This document shows positions 7,844-14,404 of a DNA stretch of 15,215 nt, piece by piece. Made by a program: the position numbers and the translations under genes. The notes under the pieces were generated by a model. The model searched no databases and was not told where the DNA came from. It saw only the letters and a list, made by a program, of their open reading frames with translations. Numbering within the stretch: position 1 is the stretch's first letter; every line of letters starts with the position of its first letter. The DNA is from PCC-6406 sp964353225 (lineage in GTDB: Bacteria > Cyanobacteriota > Cyanobacteriia > Phormidesmidales > Phormidesmidaceae), in contig CAYGVA010000089.1 of NCBI GenBank assembly GCA_964353225.1, positions 1 to 15,215 on the forward strand, given 5' to 3'.

Positions 7844-8297
7844 TCGGTTTTGGATGGGCGGGCGACTGCTGGCCTTGATCGCCACGTTAATGTTGGGCTT
7901 GACCGCCTGTAGCAGTGGCCAAGCCCCTCCCCCTGAGGTGATTACCCAAGCCGTGACCCAGCAAGCGCAGCAAGCTCAACAGCAACTCTGGCAAGGGCTA
8001 TCGCACCAATCAGATACCCCTCAATTAAATGTGAGTCGAGTCAAGCCAGCCCGCACCCGGTCTATTCTGGTCGATGGCCAAGACGCTTATCAGATCAAAG
8101 GAAACTATCAATTGGAGCTGCGGTATAGTTCTCGGCGGGTCAAGCAAACTGCCCCCTTTGAGGTGATCTTACAAGCGGTTCCCGACCGGGGTGCATGGCG
8201 ATGGTTATCCCCGGTAGGCCACTCCCCAGGGCAATCGCTCCAGTGGCAGCAGCAGCTTTTAAGCCGCGATCGCCCCTTAGAATCACCGCCATCCTAA
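7836..8297 (+). CDS. small putative lipoprotein of unknown function
   Basis: The 153-residue product starts with a lipoprotein signal: Arg4 and Arg10, a hydrophobic core (LLALIATLMLG) and the lipobox LTAC, giving lipidated Cys25. The mature part begins with a Gln/Ala-rich stretch (about 30-55, QQAQQAQQQLW), likely a flexible or helical linker. A small, probably beta-rich domain follows, about 60-125. I do not recognise the family. The residues after Cys25 are SS rather than an Asp inner-membrane retention signal. The ATG at 7836 overlaps the end of the permease gene by 8 nt, so translation is probably coupled and the protein may work with the transporter, but this is inference. Its length and lack of a solute-binding fold make it too small to be the importer's usual binding protein. 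Confidence 0.75.
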   Translation: MINRFWMGGRLLALIATLMLGLTACSSGQAPPPEVITQAVTQQAQQAQQQLWQGLSHQSDTPQLNVSRVKPARTRSILVDGQDAYQIKGNYQLELRYSSRRVKQTAPFEVILQAVPDRGAWRWLSPVGHSPGQSLQWQQQLLSRDRPLESPPS

Positions 8298-8352
8298 AAC
8301 TTTAAGACATCCCATGGGTTTTGAGACCCTTGGCCAGGCCGCAGTAGGATTA

Positions 8353-8391
8353 TGCCATTGGTATTGAAATGGCACTCCCCGTACCTGCCAT
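8353..8391. promoter_or_regulatory. candidate HxlR operator: three TGCCAT half-sites
   Basis: A perfect 7-bp inverted repeat, TGCCATT (8353-8359) and AATGGCA (8368-8374), has an 8-nt spacer. A third copy, TGCCAT (8386-8391), is directly repeated downstream and ends at a TATAGA (-10-like, 8391-8396). A TTGAAA (8364-8369) lies in the spacer and right arm but is 21 nt from TATAGA, longer than a standard promoter. Dimeric HxlR proteins bind inverted repeats, so autoregulation is plausible but unproven. Confidence 0.45.
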
Positions 8392-8401
8392 ATAGACTGC
8401 T

Positions 8402-8800
8402 ATGCCTGACCTTAACAACTGTTCAGACAACCGCTGCCCAATTCAGTTCACCTTGCAAATGGTGGGGGGAAAGTGGGCAATTTTAATCCTGCGGGAGCTG
8501 TTCATCAGCAGTCGTCGCACCCACGAGTTTATTGATGCCCTCCCAGGTATCAGTACCAAGACCCTCACGGCTCGACTACGGGAGCTAGAGCGCTACGGCA
8601 TCGTAGAACGGCGCGTTTACCCCGAGGTGCCGCCCCGGGTGGAATATTCCTTGACGGATAAAGGCCGTGAAATGCAGCCGTTAATGGCCGCCCTGAAGCA
8701 TTTGGGTGAGCGTTGGCTGCAGCAAGACGCCTGTCATTGCCCTATGGACCTAGACCCAGCTTTAGCCCAAGATGCTCTGCCCGAGCCCATCTCAGCTTAG
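8402..8800 (+). CDS. HxlR-family winged-helix transcriptional regulator
   Basis: The 132-residue protein is a compact DNA-binding regulator of the MarR-like HxlR family. It shows the family order: a Cys-Pro near the start (Cys12-Pro13), then VGGKWAILIL (about 21-30), the recognition region LPGISTKTLTARLRELERYGIVER (about 47-70), the wing PRVEYSLTDKGRE (about 78-90), and a C-terminal dimer helix. In studied members (HypR, QsrR) the N-terminal Cys senses aldehydes, disulfide stress or quinones, so a redox role is possible. Cys7 and a C-terminal Cys111-x-Cys113 add further thiols. No in-frame start exists upstream (TAG at 8393-8395), and there is no ribosome site before the ATG. If TATAGA at 8391 is the -10, the message would begin at or next to the ATG. 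Its target gene is not evident. Confidence 0.9.
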   Translation: MPDLNNCSDNRCPIQFTLQMVGGKWAILILRELFISSRRTHEFIDALPGISTKTLTARLRELERYGIVERRVYPEVPPRVEYSLTDKGREMQPLMAALKHLGERWLQQDACHCPMDLDPALAQDALPEPISA

Positions 8801-8939
8801 TCACGGTAGCTCAGCCACCTGATGAAGTTGCACAATATAGAGCGCCCTTTATGGGGCCACAATTCATGATGTAAGGTGAAGGCCAAATTGTTCTCACTCA
8901 ACTTCCGTTGAAGGGCAATTCTACATCTAAGGTAATGTC

Positions 8940-9401
8940 ATGTTTGCAACAACAACGGCTTTGGCGATGACCCTCATGCCCCTAGTGGGCGCGTTGCACC
9001 TGGGGCTAGATCAGGCCAATACTGCGATCTTGGCTCAAGCCGAAGATCCCTATGGCGATTGGATTAGTCTGTACACCGATAGCTTTGAAGATAGCCAGGG
9101 CAGCACTATCACCCAATCGTGGTTCCTGAACCCCAACATCCAGAGAACAGGAGAAACGGTGCGCTTTACTTTACTGTCAAAGCGCAGCCCGGTGAGCAGC
9201 AACGGTACGGCAGCCGGACTGTTTGATTACATTGCTAACTGTGGTTCCATCAGCTACGCGATCGAGCGCATCGCTTTTCTGAATGTCAACAATGGCGAGA
9301 TTGATACCCACACCTATCAATCGGCTTTAGAGGATGCTGATCCAGACTCATCGATCTATCCCCACCTCGTAGCCGTCTGTAGTGGGACCTATGACGAGTA
9401 A
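8940..9401 (+). CDS. hypothetical small secreted protein
   Basis: I do not recognise this 153-residue protein with certainty. It has a hydrophobic leader (about 3-24) and a possible signal peptidase site after AQA (about residue 34, before EDPYGDW). The n-region carries no Lys or Arg, which is unusual; an in-frame TAA at 8928-8930 rules out an upstream start. The mature part has two cysteines (about residues 100 and 147), which could form a disulfide. The pattern of an initial W plus alternating beta strands, with a central NCGSISYAIERI, recalls small secreted domains such as surface-adhesin E, but this is only a resemblance. TAAGG at 8928-8932 is a fair ribosome site, 7 nt from the ATG. Confidence 0.7.
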   Translation: MFATTTALAMTLMPLVGALHLGLDQANTAILAQAEDPYGDWISLYTDSFEDSQGSTITQSWFLNPNIQRTGETVRFTLLSKRSPVSSNGTAAGLFDYIANCGSISYAIERIAFLNVNNGEIDTHTYQSALEDADPDSSIYPHLVAVCSGTYDE

Positions 9402-9407
9402 GCCAAA

Positions 9408-9438
9408 CTTGAGAGTGGGGTAACCCGCACCTCTTAAG
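9408..9438 (+). terminator. possible terminator after the small secreted protein gene
   Basis: Seven nt after the stop, CTTGAGAG (9408-9415) pairs with CTCTTAAG (9431-9438) with one G-T pair. The stem continues imperfectly inward (TGGGG against CCCGCA). A T-rich patch (GTCTTTCC) follows only after several bases, so it is a weak intrinsic terminator. Confidence 0.4.
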
Positions 9439-9524
9439 GCTAGGTCTTTCCATTGTTTATTCAGGTCATTTTGGTCAAGAATTAGGCATCTATATGCTGT
9501 TTTTTTGAACACGGGACCTAGACT

Positions 9525-11516
9525 ATGGCGACAATTCTGGAAAAGGGCAATATCAGTATCCATACTGAGAACATTTTCCCGATCATCAAAAAGTGGCTCT
9601 ACTCTGAGCATGAAATTTTTGTGCGGGAATTGGTCTCCAATAGTGTTGATGCGATTCAAAAGTTGTCTCTACTGACGCGTTCCGGTGAATACTCTGGGGA
9701 TGTGAGTAATCCAGAAATCGCGATCGCGATTGATAAAGACGCGAAAACCCTCAGTATCTCTGACCCCGGTCTGGGCATGACCGCCGAAGAGGTCAAGAAA
9801 TACATTAACCAGGTTGCTTTCTCTAGCGCCGAGGAGTTCATCACCAAATTCAAAGATAGTGGTGATGGCGATGCCTCGATTATTGGCCACTTTGGTTTAG
9901 GCTTCTATTCATCCTTTATGGTGGCAGATCGGGTTGAGATCGATACCCTCTCCTACCAAGCTGGGGCTGAGGCGGTGCATTGGAGCTGTGACGGCACCAC
10001 CGAATTTGAGCTGTCTCCGTCTGAGCACAGCACCGTCGGGACAACGGTGACCCTGCATCTGCTAGATGATGAGCAGGAGTATTTGGAACCGAGTCGCATC
10101 AAGCAACTGGTCAAAACCTACTGCGACTTCATGTCCATCCCCATCAAACTCGATGGAGAGGTCATCAATAAGCATGAAGCCCTCTGGAAGAAGTCCCCCA
10201 GCAACCTTAGCGATGAAGATTACCTAGAGTTTTATCGCTATTTGCATCCGTTCCAAGAAGATCCCCTGTTGTGGGTCCATCTGAATACCGACTACCCCTT
10301 CACGGTCAACGGCATTCTGTATTTCCCTAAAATCAAACCTGACATTGATGTCACCAAGAGCAATATCAAACTGTTCTGCAACCAAGTTTTTGTCAGTGAC
10401 AACTGTGAAGAGGTGATTCCCCGCTTCCTGTTGCCCTTGCGAGGGGTGATTGACAGTACCGATATTCCGCTTAATGTCTCCCGCAGCTTTTTGCAGAACG
10501 ATCGCACCGTTCGGCGAATCTCTGACTACATTGCCCGCAAGGTTGGGGATAGCCTGAAGCAGCTCTATAAGGGCGATCGCGCTAAGTACGTTTCGTCTTG
10601 GCAAGATCTAGGCACCTTCATTAAATTCGGCTCCCTCAACGACGACAAGTTTAAAAAGCAGGTGGAAGATTACGTCATCTTCCGCACCACCGCTAAACTC
10701 GATGTCCCTGAGGAAGCCGATACCGCTAAGGTCGAAGTCCAAACCGAAGGCGAGGATGCTTGGTCTGAGGTGGGTAACAATACTGCTGCCGTCGATGCCG
10801 AAGGCTACTCCTACACCACCCTGAAGGAATACCTAGAGCGCAACAAAGACCGTCATGAAAATCGAGTTTTCTACGCCAACGATGCCACGGCTCAAGCCAC
10901 CTACATCGCCCTGCACCAATCCCAAGGGCTAGAGGTTCTCTTTCTAGACACCTTCATTGATACCCATTTCATCTCCTTCCTGGAGCAGGAATATACCAAT
11001 GTCAAGTTCTCACGGGTAGATGCCGATCTAGATGACACTCTGCTGGACAAAGAGCAACCCAGCGAGATTGTTGACCCTGGCACTAATAAAACCCGCAGCG
11101 ATGAGATTAAGGAGCTATTTGAGCAAGCCCTTAATCGACCCAAGCTGAATGTGCGCACCGAAGCCCTTAAGACCGAAGGTCCAGACGCGCCACCGGCAAT
11201 GGTATTACTCCCCGAAGCGACCCGTCGCATGCAAGAGATGATGTCGATGATGCAGCAAACGACGATGGAGTTTCCAGAAGAGCACGTGCTGTTGGTCAAT
11301 ACGGCTCACCCAATGATTCAAAACTTGGTGAAGCTGCAACAAAGCACCATTGTGCAGGCCGATGGTTCGGCTTCTCCGGCTGGGGAAATGGCCAAAATGA
11401 TTTGCCAGCATGTCTATGACCTGGCGCTCATGGCTCAGAAAGGATTTGATGCCGATGGCATGAAGTCCTTTGTGGCACGTTCTAACCAGCTCTTAACTCA
11501 CTTAACAGAACGCTAA
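9525..11516 (+). CDS. htpG: molecular chaperone HtpG (Hsp90)
   Basis: Bacterial Hsp90 is a dimeric, cytosolic, ATP-driven chaperone; in cyanobacteria it has been tied to heat and oxidative stress tolerance and phycobilisome assembly. All 663 residues fit. The N-terminal GHKL ATPase shows Glu35 and Asn39 (RELVSNSVDA), Asp80 in SDPGLGM, and the ATP-lid glycine motif GHFGLGFYSSF from residue 121. The middle domain carries the conserved Arg320 in IPLNVSRSFLQ, which contacts ATP phosphate in family members. A C-terminal dimerisation domain, Met-rich at RRMQEMMSMMQQ, ends without the eukaryotic MEEVD tail, as expected. The start ATG has only a weak upstream GGGA. No CIRCE element (HrcA site) is visible in the 123-nt upstream gap. 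A strong terminator follows the gene, so it is a single transcription unit. Confidence 0.97.
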   Translation: MATILEKGNISIHTENIFPIIKKWLYSEHEIFVRELVSNSVDAIQKLSLLTRSGEYSGDVSNPEIAIAIDKDAKTLSISDPGLGMTAEEVKKYINQVAFSSAEEFITKFKDSGDGDASIIGHFGLGFYSSFMVADRVEIDTLSYQAGAEAVHWSCDGTTEFELSPSEHSTVGTTVTLHLLDDEQEYLEPSRIKQLVKTYCDFMSIPIKLDGEVINKHEALWKKSPSNLSDEDYLEFYRYLHPFQEDPLLWVHLNTDYPFTVNGILYFPKIKPDIDVTKSNIKLFCNQVFVSDNCEEVIPRFLLPLRGVIDSTDIPLNVSRSFLQNDRTVRRISDYIARKVGDSLKQLYKGDRAKYVSSWQDLGTFIKFGSLNDDKFKKQVEDYVIFRTTAKLDVPEEADTAKVEVQTEGEDAWSEVGNNTAAVDAEGYSYTTLKEYLERNKDRHENRVFYANDATAQATYIALHQSQGLEVLFLDTFIDTHFISFLEQEYTNVKFSRVDADLDDTLLDKEQPSEIVDPGTNKTRSDEIKELFEQALNRPKLNVRTEALKTEGPDAPPAMVLLPEATRRMQEMMSMMQQTTMEFPEEHVLLVNTAHPMIQNLVKLQQSTIVQADGSASPAGEMAKMICQHVYDLALMAQKGFDADGMKSFVARSNQLLTHLTER

Positions 11517-11532
11517 GCCTCTACCCAACCCC

Positions 11533-11570
11533 AACGCTTGCGCTAAAGGCTTTTGGCGCAAGCGTTTTCC
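11533..11570 (+). terminator. intrinsic terminator of htpG
   Basis: AACGCTTGCGC (11533-11543) pairs perfectly with GCGCAAGCGTT (11556-11566). The stem extends inward through TAAA/TTTG to about 15 bp with a GGCT loop, and ends in TTTT (11565-11568). It begins 17 nt after the htpG stop, a classic Rho-independent terminator. Confidence 0.9.
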
Positions 11571-11623
11571 AGCTAAATCGAGCAAGAAGCCAACCCTCTG
11601 GGGGGCAACGAAAGTTCCCTTGT

Positions 11624-11641
11624 GTTAAGAAGTGTTGCGAT
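11624..11641 (+). promoter_or_regulatory. HLR1-like direct repeat (candidate RpaB site)
   Basis: Two 8-mers, GTTAAGAA (11624-11631) and GTTGCGAT (11634-11641), are separated by 2 nt, the geometry of the HLR1 element (G/T TTACA W W, twice) bound by the response regulator RpaB at high-light genes. Each copy matches 6 of 8 positions. It overlaps the -35 box of the psb34 promoter. The match is imperfect, so this is a hypothesis. Confidence 0.35.
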
Positions 11642-11663
11642 ATGCTGAGTTGCTTGATAGTAT
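11635..11663 (+). promoter_or_regulatory. psb34 promoter (sigma-70 type)
   Basis: TTGCGA (11635-11640) and TAGTAT (11658-11663) are separated by exactly 17 nt, with transcription expected to start near 11670. This leaves a leader of about 30 nt before the ATG at 11700. An alternative -10, TATATT (11661-11666), would have a 20-nt spacer. Confidence 0.65.
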
Positions 11664-11699
11664 ATTGAGTATGAAAAATAAATTAGGGGGTTTTTGAAT

Positions 11700-11870
11700 A
11701 TGCCTTACACAGTCGAAGATGGTGGACGGCTCAATAACTTTGCCCGCGAACCTAAAATGTATGAGGCTGAGCCCCCTAGTGATGCTCAAAAACGCAACTA
11801 TATGATTTTTGCAGGGCTCGCTTTGGCCCTGGTTGGGGGTCTTATGACAGTGGCATTTGTGGTCTCATAG
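11700..11870 (+). CDS. psb34: photosystem II assembly protein Psb34 (ssl1498 family)
   Basis: This 56-residue gene is short enough to be missed by length cut-offs. The N-terminal half is polar with the highly conserved family stretch GGRLNNFAREPKMYEAEPP (residues 8-26), then QKRNY (30-34), and one membrane helix (about 35-55) with Gly/Ala-rich packing (GLALALVGG). This matches the ssl1498 or light-harvesting-like small proteins, now named Psb34, a thylakoid subunit found on CP47-containing photosystem II assembly intermediates, where it occupies a place related to high-light-inducible proteins. It lacks the full chlorophyll-binding motif of Hlips. AGGGGG at 11685-11690 lies 9 nt before the ATG. 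The gene has its own promoter and lies between the htpG terminator and a long hairpin, so it is monocistronic. Confidence 0.9.
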   Translation: MPYTVEDGGRLNNFAREPKMYEAEPPSDAQKRNYMIFAGLALALVGGLMTVAFVVS

Positions 11871-11888
11871 CGCCCAACTTCTTTAGCT

Positions 11889-11942
11889 CTAATAAGACAA
11901 TAGGCGCAAGTGGCTAGTCACCTGTGCCTATTGTCTTATTAG
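11889..11942. terminator. long perfect hairpin after psb34
   Basis: CTAATAAGACAATAGGC (11889-11905) pairs base for base with GCCTATTGTCTTATTAG (11926-11942). Inside, the stem continues with G-T, C-G and A-T pairs, a mismatch and a 3-bp GTG/CAC cap, about 23 pairs in 54 nt. It starts 18 nt after the psb34 stop. There is no T-run after it; it may stop transcription, protect the 3' end of the short message from decay, or be a dispersed palindromic repeat. Confidence 0.6.
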
Positions 11943-12122
11943 GGTCTCGCCCTGATAGAACAATCGCTATAGGCATCTATCGGTTTGGTCACTGCCGGCG
12001 ATGGGTAAAAGTCCCTGAGCAGTTCGTTGGAACCCCTCCCAGGGGCTGAACGTCCAAGGCTGTTAGGGCAAATGATTGAAACAGATGTAGAGGGCTGCAA
12101 AAGTTTGCATATGATAATGGCC

Positions 12123-12857
12123 ATGAAAAGTATTGCGCACCGCATAGCAACAGTTGGCTTGGCAGGCGTAGCCCTGTTGGGTGCTCCCGTCATGAGTTCG
12201 CAGGGGGCTTGGGCTCTTAGCGAAGCAGAAATTGTTGAAAAGTTAGAAGAGATCCCGGTCTTTGTGATTGTGGATGAAGAAGGGCGATCGCTCACTGCCA
12301 ACGTCACAACTGAAGCCGACACAGAAGTCAGTGTGCCGGTGGTGTTTATCCATGGCTTTGATGCAGAGACCTTTTTGAGCAGTGCCCAAGCCGAAGAAGC
12401 CGCCTTCGCCGACGGTGCCCAAATTGCGCTGCTCTCCCTGGGCAGCCTCTACGAAGAAGCCAGTGAACAATTGGAGGCCAACACTTCGTTAGTGTATGTT
12501 GCGACCCCCCAAGAGATTGCGGCTGCCAGCAGCATCGCTCAGCTCGGAGAAAACGAGACCTTTAGCGGTGTCCCCCTATTTGCTGCGGTCAACCTAGAAA
12601 ATGGCCAGTATCTGCTCTATGCAGATGATACGCTGCCCGTGTTTTTCTCCCTGGGGGATCTGCAAGCGCAGGTCGGGCCTTACCTAGAAGCTAACCCTGG
12701 GATCCAAGACACCATCGGGGTTGAGGTCTTGACATTAGAGGGTTTGCTGCAAGGGATGGAATCTGACGATCCAGAGCTCGATCAGCTTTTAGAACTCGTT
12801 CGTTTTATCCCCTCATCGACAACCATTAATTACCTCCAGGGTGAGTCCGACAGCTGA
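12123..12857 (+). CDS. Tic22 family protein
   Basis: The product is a periplasmic protein of the Tic22 family, whose chloroplast members escort preproteins across the intermembrane space; cyanobacterial homologues are implicated in outer-membrane biogenesis. From ATG 12123 it has 244 residues with a clear signal peptide: Lys2 and Arg8, a hydrophobic core, and the cleavage motif AWA before LSEAEIVEKLEEIPVFVI, the usual start of the mature domain. A domain of two similar halves follows (VPVVFIHGFDAETFLSSAQ early; VPLFAAVNLENGQYLLY and PVFFSLGDLQAQV later), typical of the Tic22 fold, with an acidic C-terminal part. ATGs at 12111 and 12117 are also in frame, and none has a good ribosome site; I prefer 12123 because it fits the signal-peptide layout. 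It converges on the merR gene with 14 nt between stops. Confidence 0.85.
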   Translation: MKSIAHRIATVGLAGVALLGAPVMSSQGAWALSEAEIVEKLEEIPVFVIVDEEGRSLTANVTTEADTEVSVPVVFIHGFDAETFLSSAQAEEAAFADGAQIALLSLGSLYEEASEQLEANTSLVYVATPQEIAAASSIAQLGENETFSGVPLFAAVNLENGQYLLYADDTLPVFFSLGDLQAQVGPYLEANPGIQDTIGVEVLTLEGLLQGMESDDPELDQLLELVRFIPSSTTINYLQGESDS

Positions 12858-12871
12858 TCTGCCAGCCGAGC

Positions 12872-13300
12872 TTAAGGGGCAGCCGTATGCTCGATGATGG
12901 GGCAGATGCTAGCGTCAAGTTTCTCCGCTTGATCGGCCCCATCCATGAGCTCAATGAGCTGCTCCCGAAGTTGGTGTAATTGAGTCACTTGATTGTCGAT
13001 CGCCTCAATTTTGGCTTGAAATTTTTGTCGTACATTCTGGCAAGGACGCGTGCCGCGATCAGAAATATCGAGGATGTCTTGAATATCTTGCAAACTTAGT
13101 CCTAAGGCTTGCGATCGCCGAATAAAGTTCAAGCGCACTAATACCGCTGGGTCAAACAGTCGAAACCCACCAGATGACCGACAACTGGCCTGAATCAAGC
13201 CCCGTTCCTCGTAATAGCGCACGGTTTTCACCGACAGCTGAGTTTGGGCGCTAACTTCGCCAATGCGGAGGAGGGTTTCAGGCTGAGGGGTCATAACCAT
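12872..13300 (-). CDS. MerR-family (heavy-metal-type) transcriptional regulator
   Basis: The protein (142 residues from the ATG at 13300) has the MerR fold: an N-terminal helix-turn-helix and wing (LLRIGEVSAQTQLSVKTVRYYEERGLI, then GFRLFDPAVLVRLNFIRR), a linker with LGLSLQDIQDIL, and a long dimerisation coiled coil. Numbered from the TTG at 13309, cysteines are Cys43, Cys90 (RPCQNV) and Cys136 (CPIIEH). Cys90 and Cys136 match the first and last metal-site cysteines of ZntR (C79, C124), while the central Cys-Cys pair of ZntR is replaced by an acidic Gly-Ala-Asp stretch. So metal type is uncertain: it may sense a thiophilic metal or act otherwise. Starts at 13309 (TTG), 13300 or 13294 are possible, without a clear ribosome site. 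No metal transporter is adjacent; the divergent neighbour is fabI. Confidence 0.88.
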   Translation of the reverse strand: MVMTPQPETLLRIGEVSAQTQLSVKTVRYYEERGLIQASCRSSGGFRLFDPAVLVRLNFIRRSQALGLSLQDIQDILDISDRGTRPCQNVRQKFQAKIEAIDNQVTQLHQLREQLIELMDGADQAEKLDASICPIIEHTAAP

Positions 13301-13328
13301 GGAAATCAAAGCATCTAAAGCATACTTG

Positions 13329-13351
13329 CCATCCTAGAGCATTAGAGATGG
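13329..13351. promoter_or_regulatory. candidate operator dyad in the merR-fabI gap
   Basis: CCATC (13329-13333) and GATGG (13347-13351) form a dyad spaced by 13 nt, and inside it TAGAG is repeated at 13335-13339 and 13343-13347. It lies 29 nt upstream of the merR ATG. MerR proteins bind dyads inside long-spaced promoters, but I could not find a matching -35/-10 pair, so this is tentative. Confidence 0.3.
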
Positions 13352-13463
13352 TGGGGTGCTTGGCATCGTTAGGCGATTGGGCACGCGATAAGCCTGCAGT
13401 TAGGGGTATCGATCTGAGACAATTTTTGAGTATTCTCCTAAATGGCTCTTCACAGGACTGTTC

Positions 13464-14240
13464 ATGCTAGATCTCACTGGAAAAAATGCGCTTGTTACCG
13501 GCATTGCTAATAATCGCTCCATTGCTTGGGGCATTGCTCAGCAACTCCATGCGGCAGGGGCAAATCTAGGGATTACCTATCTTCCTGATGACAAGGGCAA
13601 GATGGAGAAAAAAGTGGCCAGCCTAGTAGAACCCCTAAATCCTTCCCTGTTTTTGCCCTGTAATGTCCAGGATGAAGCCCAAACGGCGGCCACCTTTGAT
13701 GCCATCAAAGATAAATGGGGGCAGCTTGATATCTTGATCCACTGCCTAGCCTTCGCCAATCGCGATGATTTAATGGGCAACTTCAGTGATGTTTCTCGCC
13801 AAGGATTTCAGACCGCCCTGGACATTAGTGCCTATTCTTTGGTCAGCTTGGCTCGGGCTGCAAAGCCTCTAATGACGGCAGGGGGCAGTATTGTCACCCT
13901 CACCTACCTTGGCGGCGTGCGGGTCATTCCCAACTACAACACCATGGGGATTGCCAAAGCGGCCCTGGAAATGAATGTCCGTTACCTTGCCGCCGAGATG
14001 GGCAGCCAGCAAGTGCGGGTCAATGGTATTTCTGCTGGCCCCATTCGCACCCTAGCCTCTTCAGCAGTGGGCGGAATTTTAGACATGATCCACCACGTTG
14101 AAGATGTAGCCCCTTTACGGCGTACGGTTACTCAGCAAGAAGTGGGGAATGCTGCTGCGTTTCTTTGCAGTGATCTGTCCAGTGGGATTACGGGGCAAAT
14201 CCTTTATGTCGATTCGGGTTACGCAATTATGGGCATGTAG
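13464..14240 (+). CDS. fabI: enoyl-[acyl-carrier-protein] reductase (FabI)
   Basis: FabI performs the last step of each fatty-acid elongation cycle, reducing trans-2-enoyl-ACP with NAD(P)H in the cytosol. The 258-residue protein is a complete short-chain dehydrogenase-type FabI. The nucleotide-binding motif TGIANNRSIAWGIA is at residues 12-25, the catalytic Tyr158 and Lys165 are in YNTMGIAK with the additional conserved Tyr148 in TYLGG, and the cofactor loop SAGPIRTLAS follows at 190-199. The position equal to E. coli Gly93 (HSIGFA) is Ala96 here (HCLAFA), as in several natural FabI enzymes including that of Staphylococcus aureus. AGGA (13454-13457) lies 6 nt before the ATG. It is divergent from merR across 163 nt. 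Confidence 0.97.
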   Translation: MLDLTGKNALVTGIANNRSIAWGIAQQLHAAGANLGITYLPDDKGKMEKKVASLVEPLNPSLFLPCNVQDEAQTAATFDAIKDKWGQLDILIHCLAFANRDDLMGNFSDVSRQGFQTALDISAYSLVSLARAAKPLMTAGGSIVTLTYLGGVRVIPNYNTMGIAKAALEMNVRYLAAEMGSQQVRVNGISAGPIRTLASSAVGGILDMIHHVEDVAPLRRTVTQQEVGNAAAFLCSDLSSGITGQILYVDSGYAIMGM

Positions 14241-14404
14241 AAGTTGCTGTCTAGGATCGTTCAGGGGCAGTGTTAAGATTCGGTTCCATTCATCATCATC
14301 TCGACTGGATTACCGTACGATTCTTGGCAATTAGTGGGTTAGTGAGCTTGAGTGAGCACAAACCCACCCTTGATCTTATTGCTAAGCTGCATCTTCCCCT
14401 GATC

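Noticed and set aside
9402..9524. HrcA/CIRCE heat-shock operator before htpG
   Set aside because: I looked for TTAGCACTC-N9-GAGTGCTAA or a close variant and found none in the gap.
10901..11299. 132-codon minus-strand open frame inside htpG
   Set aside because: Antisense to conserved HtpG sequence; Ser/Arg-rich translation typical of a shadow frame.
11939..12322. 127-codon minus-strand open frame over the tic22 start
   Set aside because: Low-complexity Ser/Thr-rich product antisense to the signal peptide and mature start of the Tic22 gene, with no supporting signals.
357..13118. Ten GCGATCGC palindromes as possible regulatory sites
   Set aside because: These are HIP1, a well-known over-represented octamer of many cyanobacterial genomes, mostly inside genes here; useful as an organism marker but not a novel signal.
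13741..13770. Ala96 in FabI at the position of E. coli Gly93 as a triclosan-resistance change
   Set aside because: Alanine is natural at this position in other FabI enzymes, including triclosan-sensitive ones, so the residue alone does not indicate resistance.
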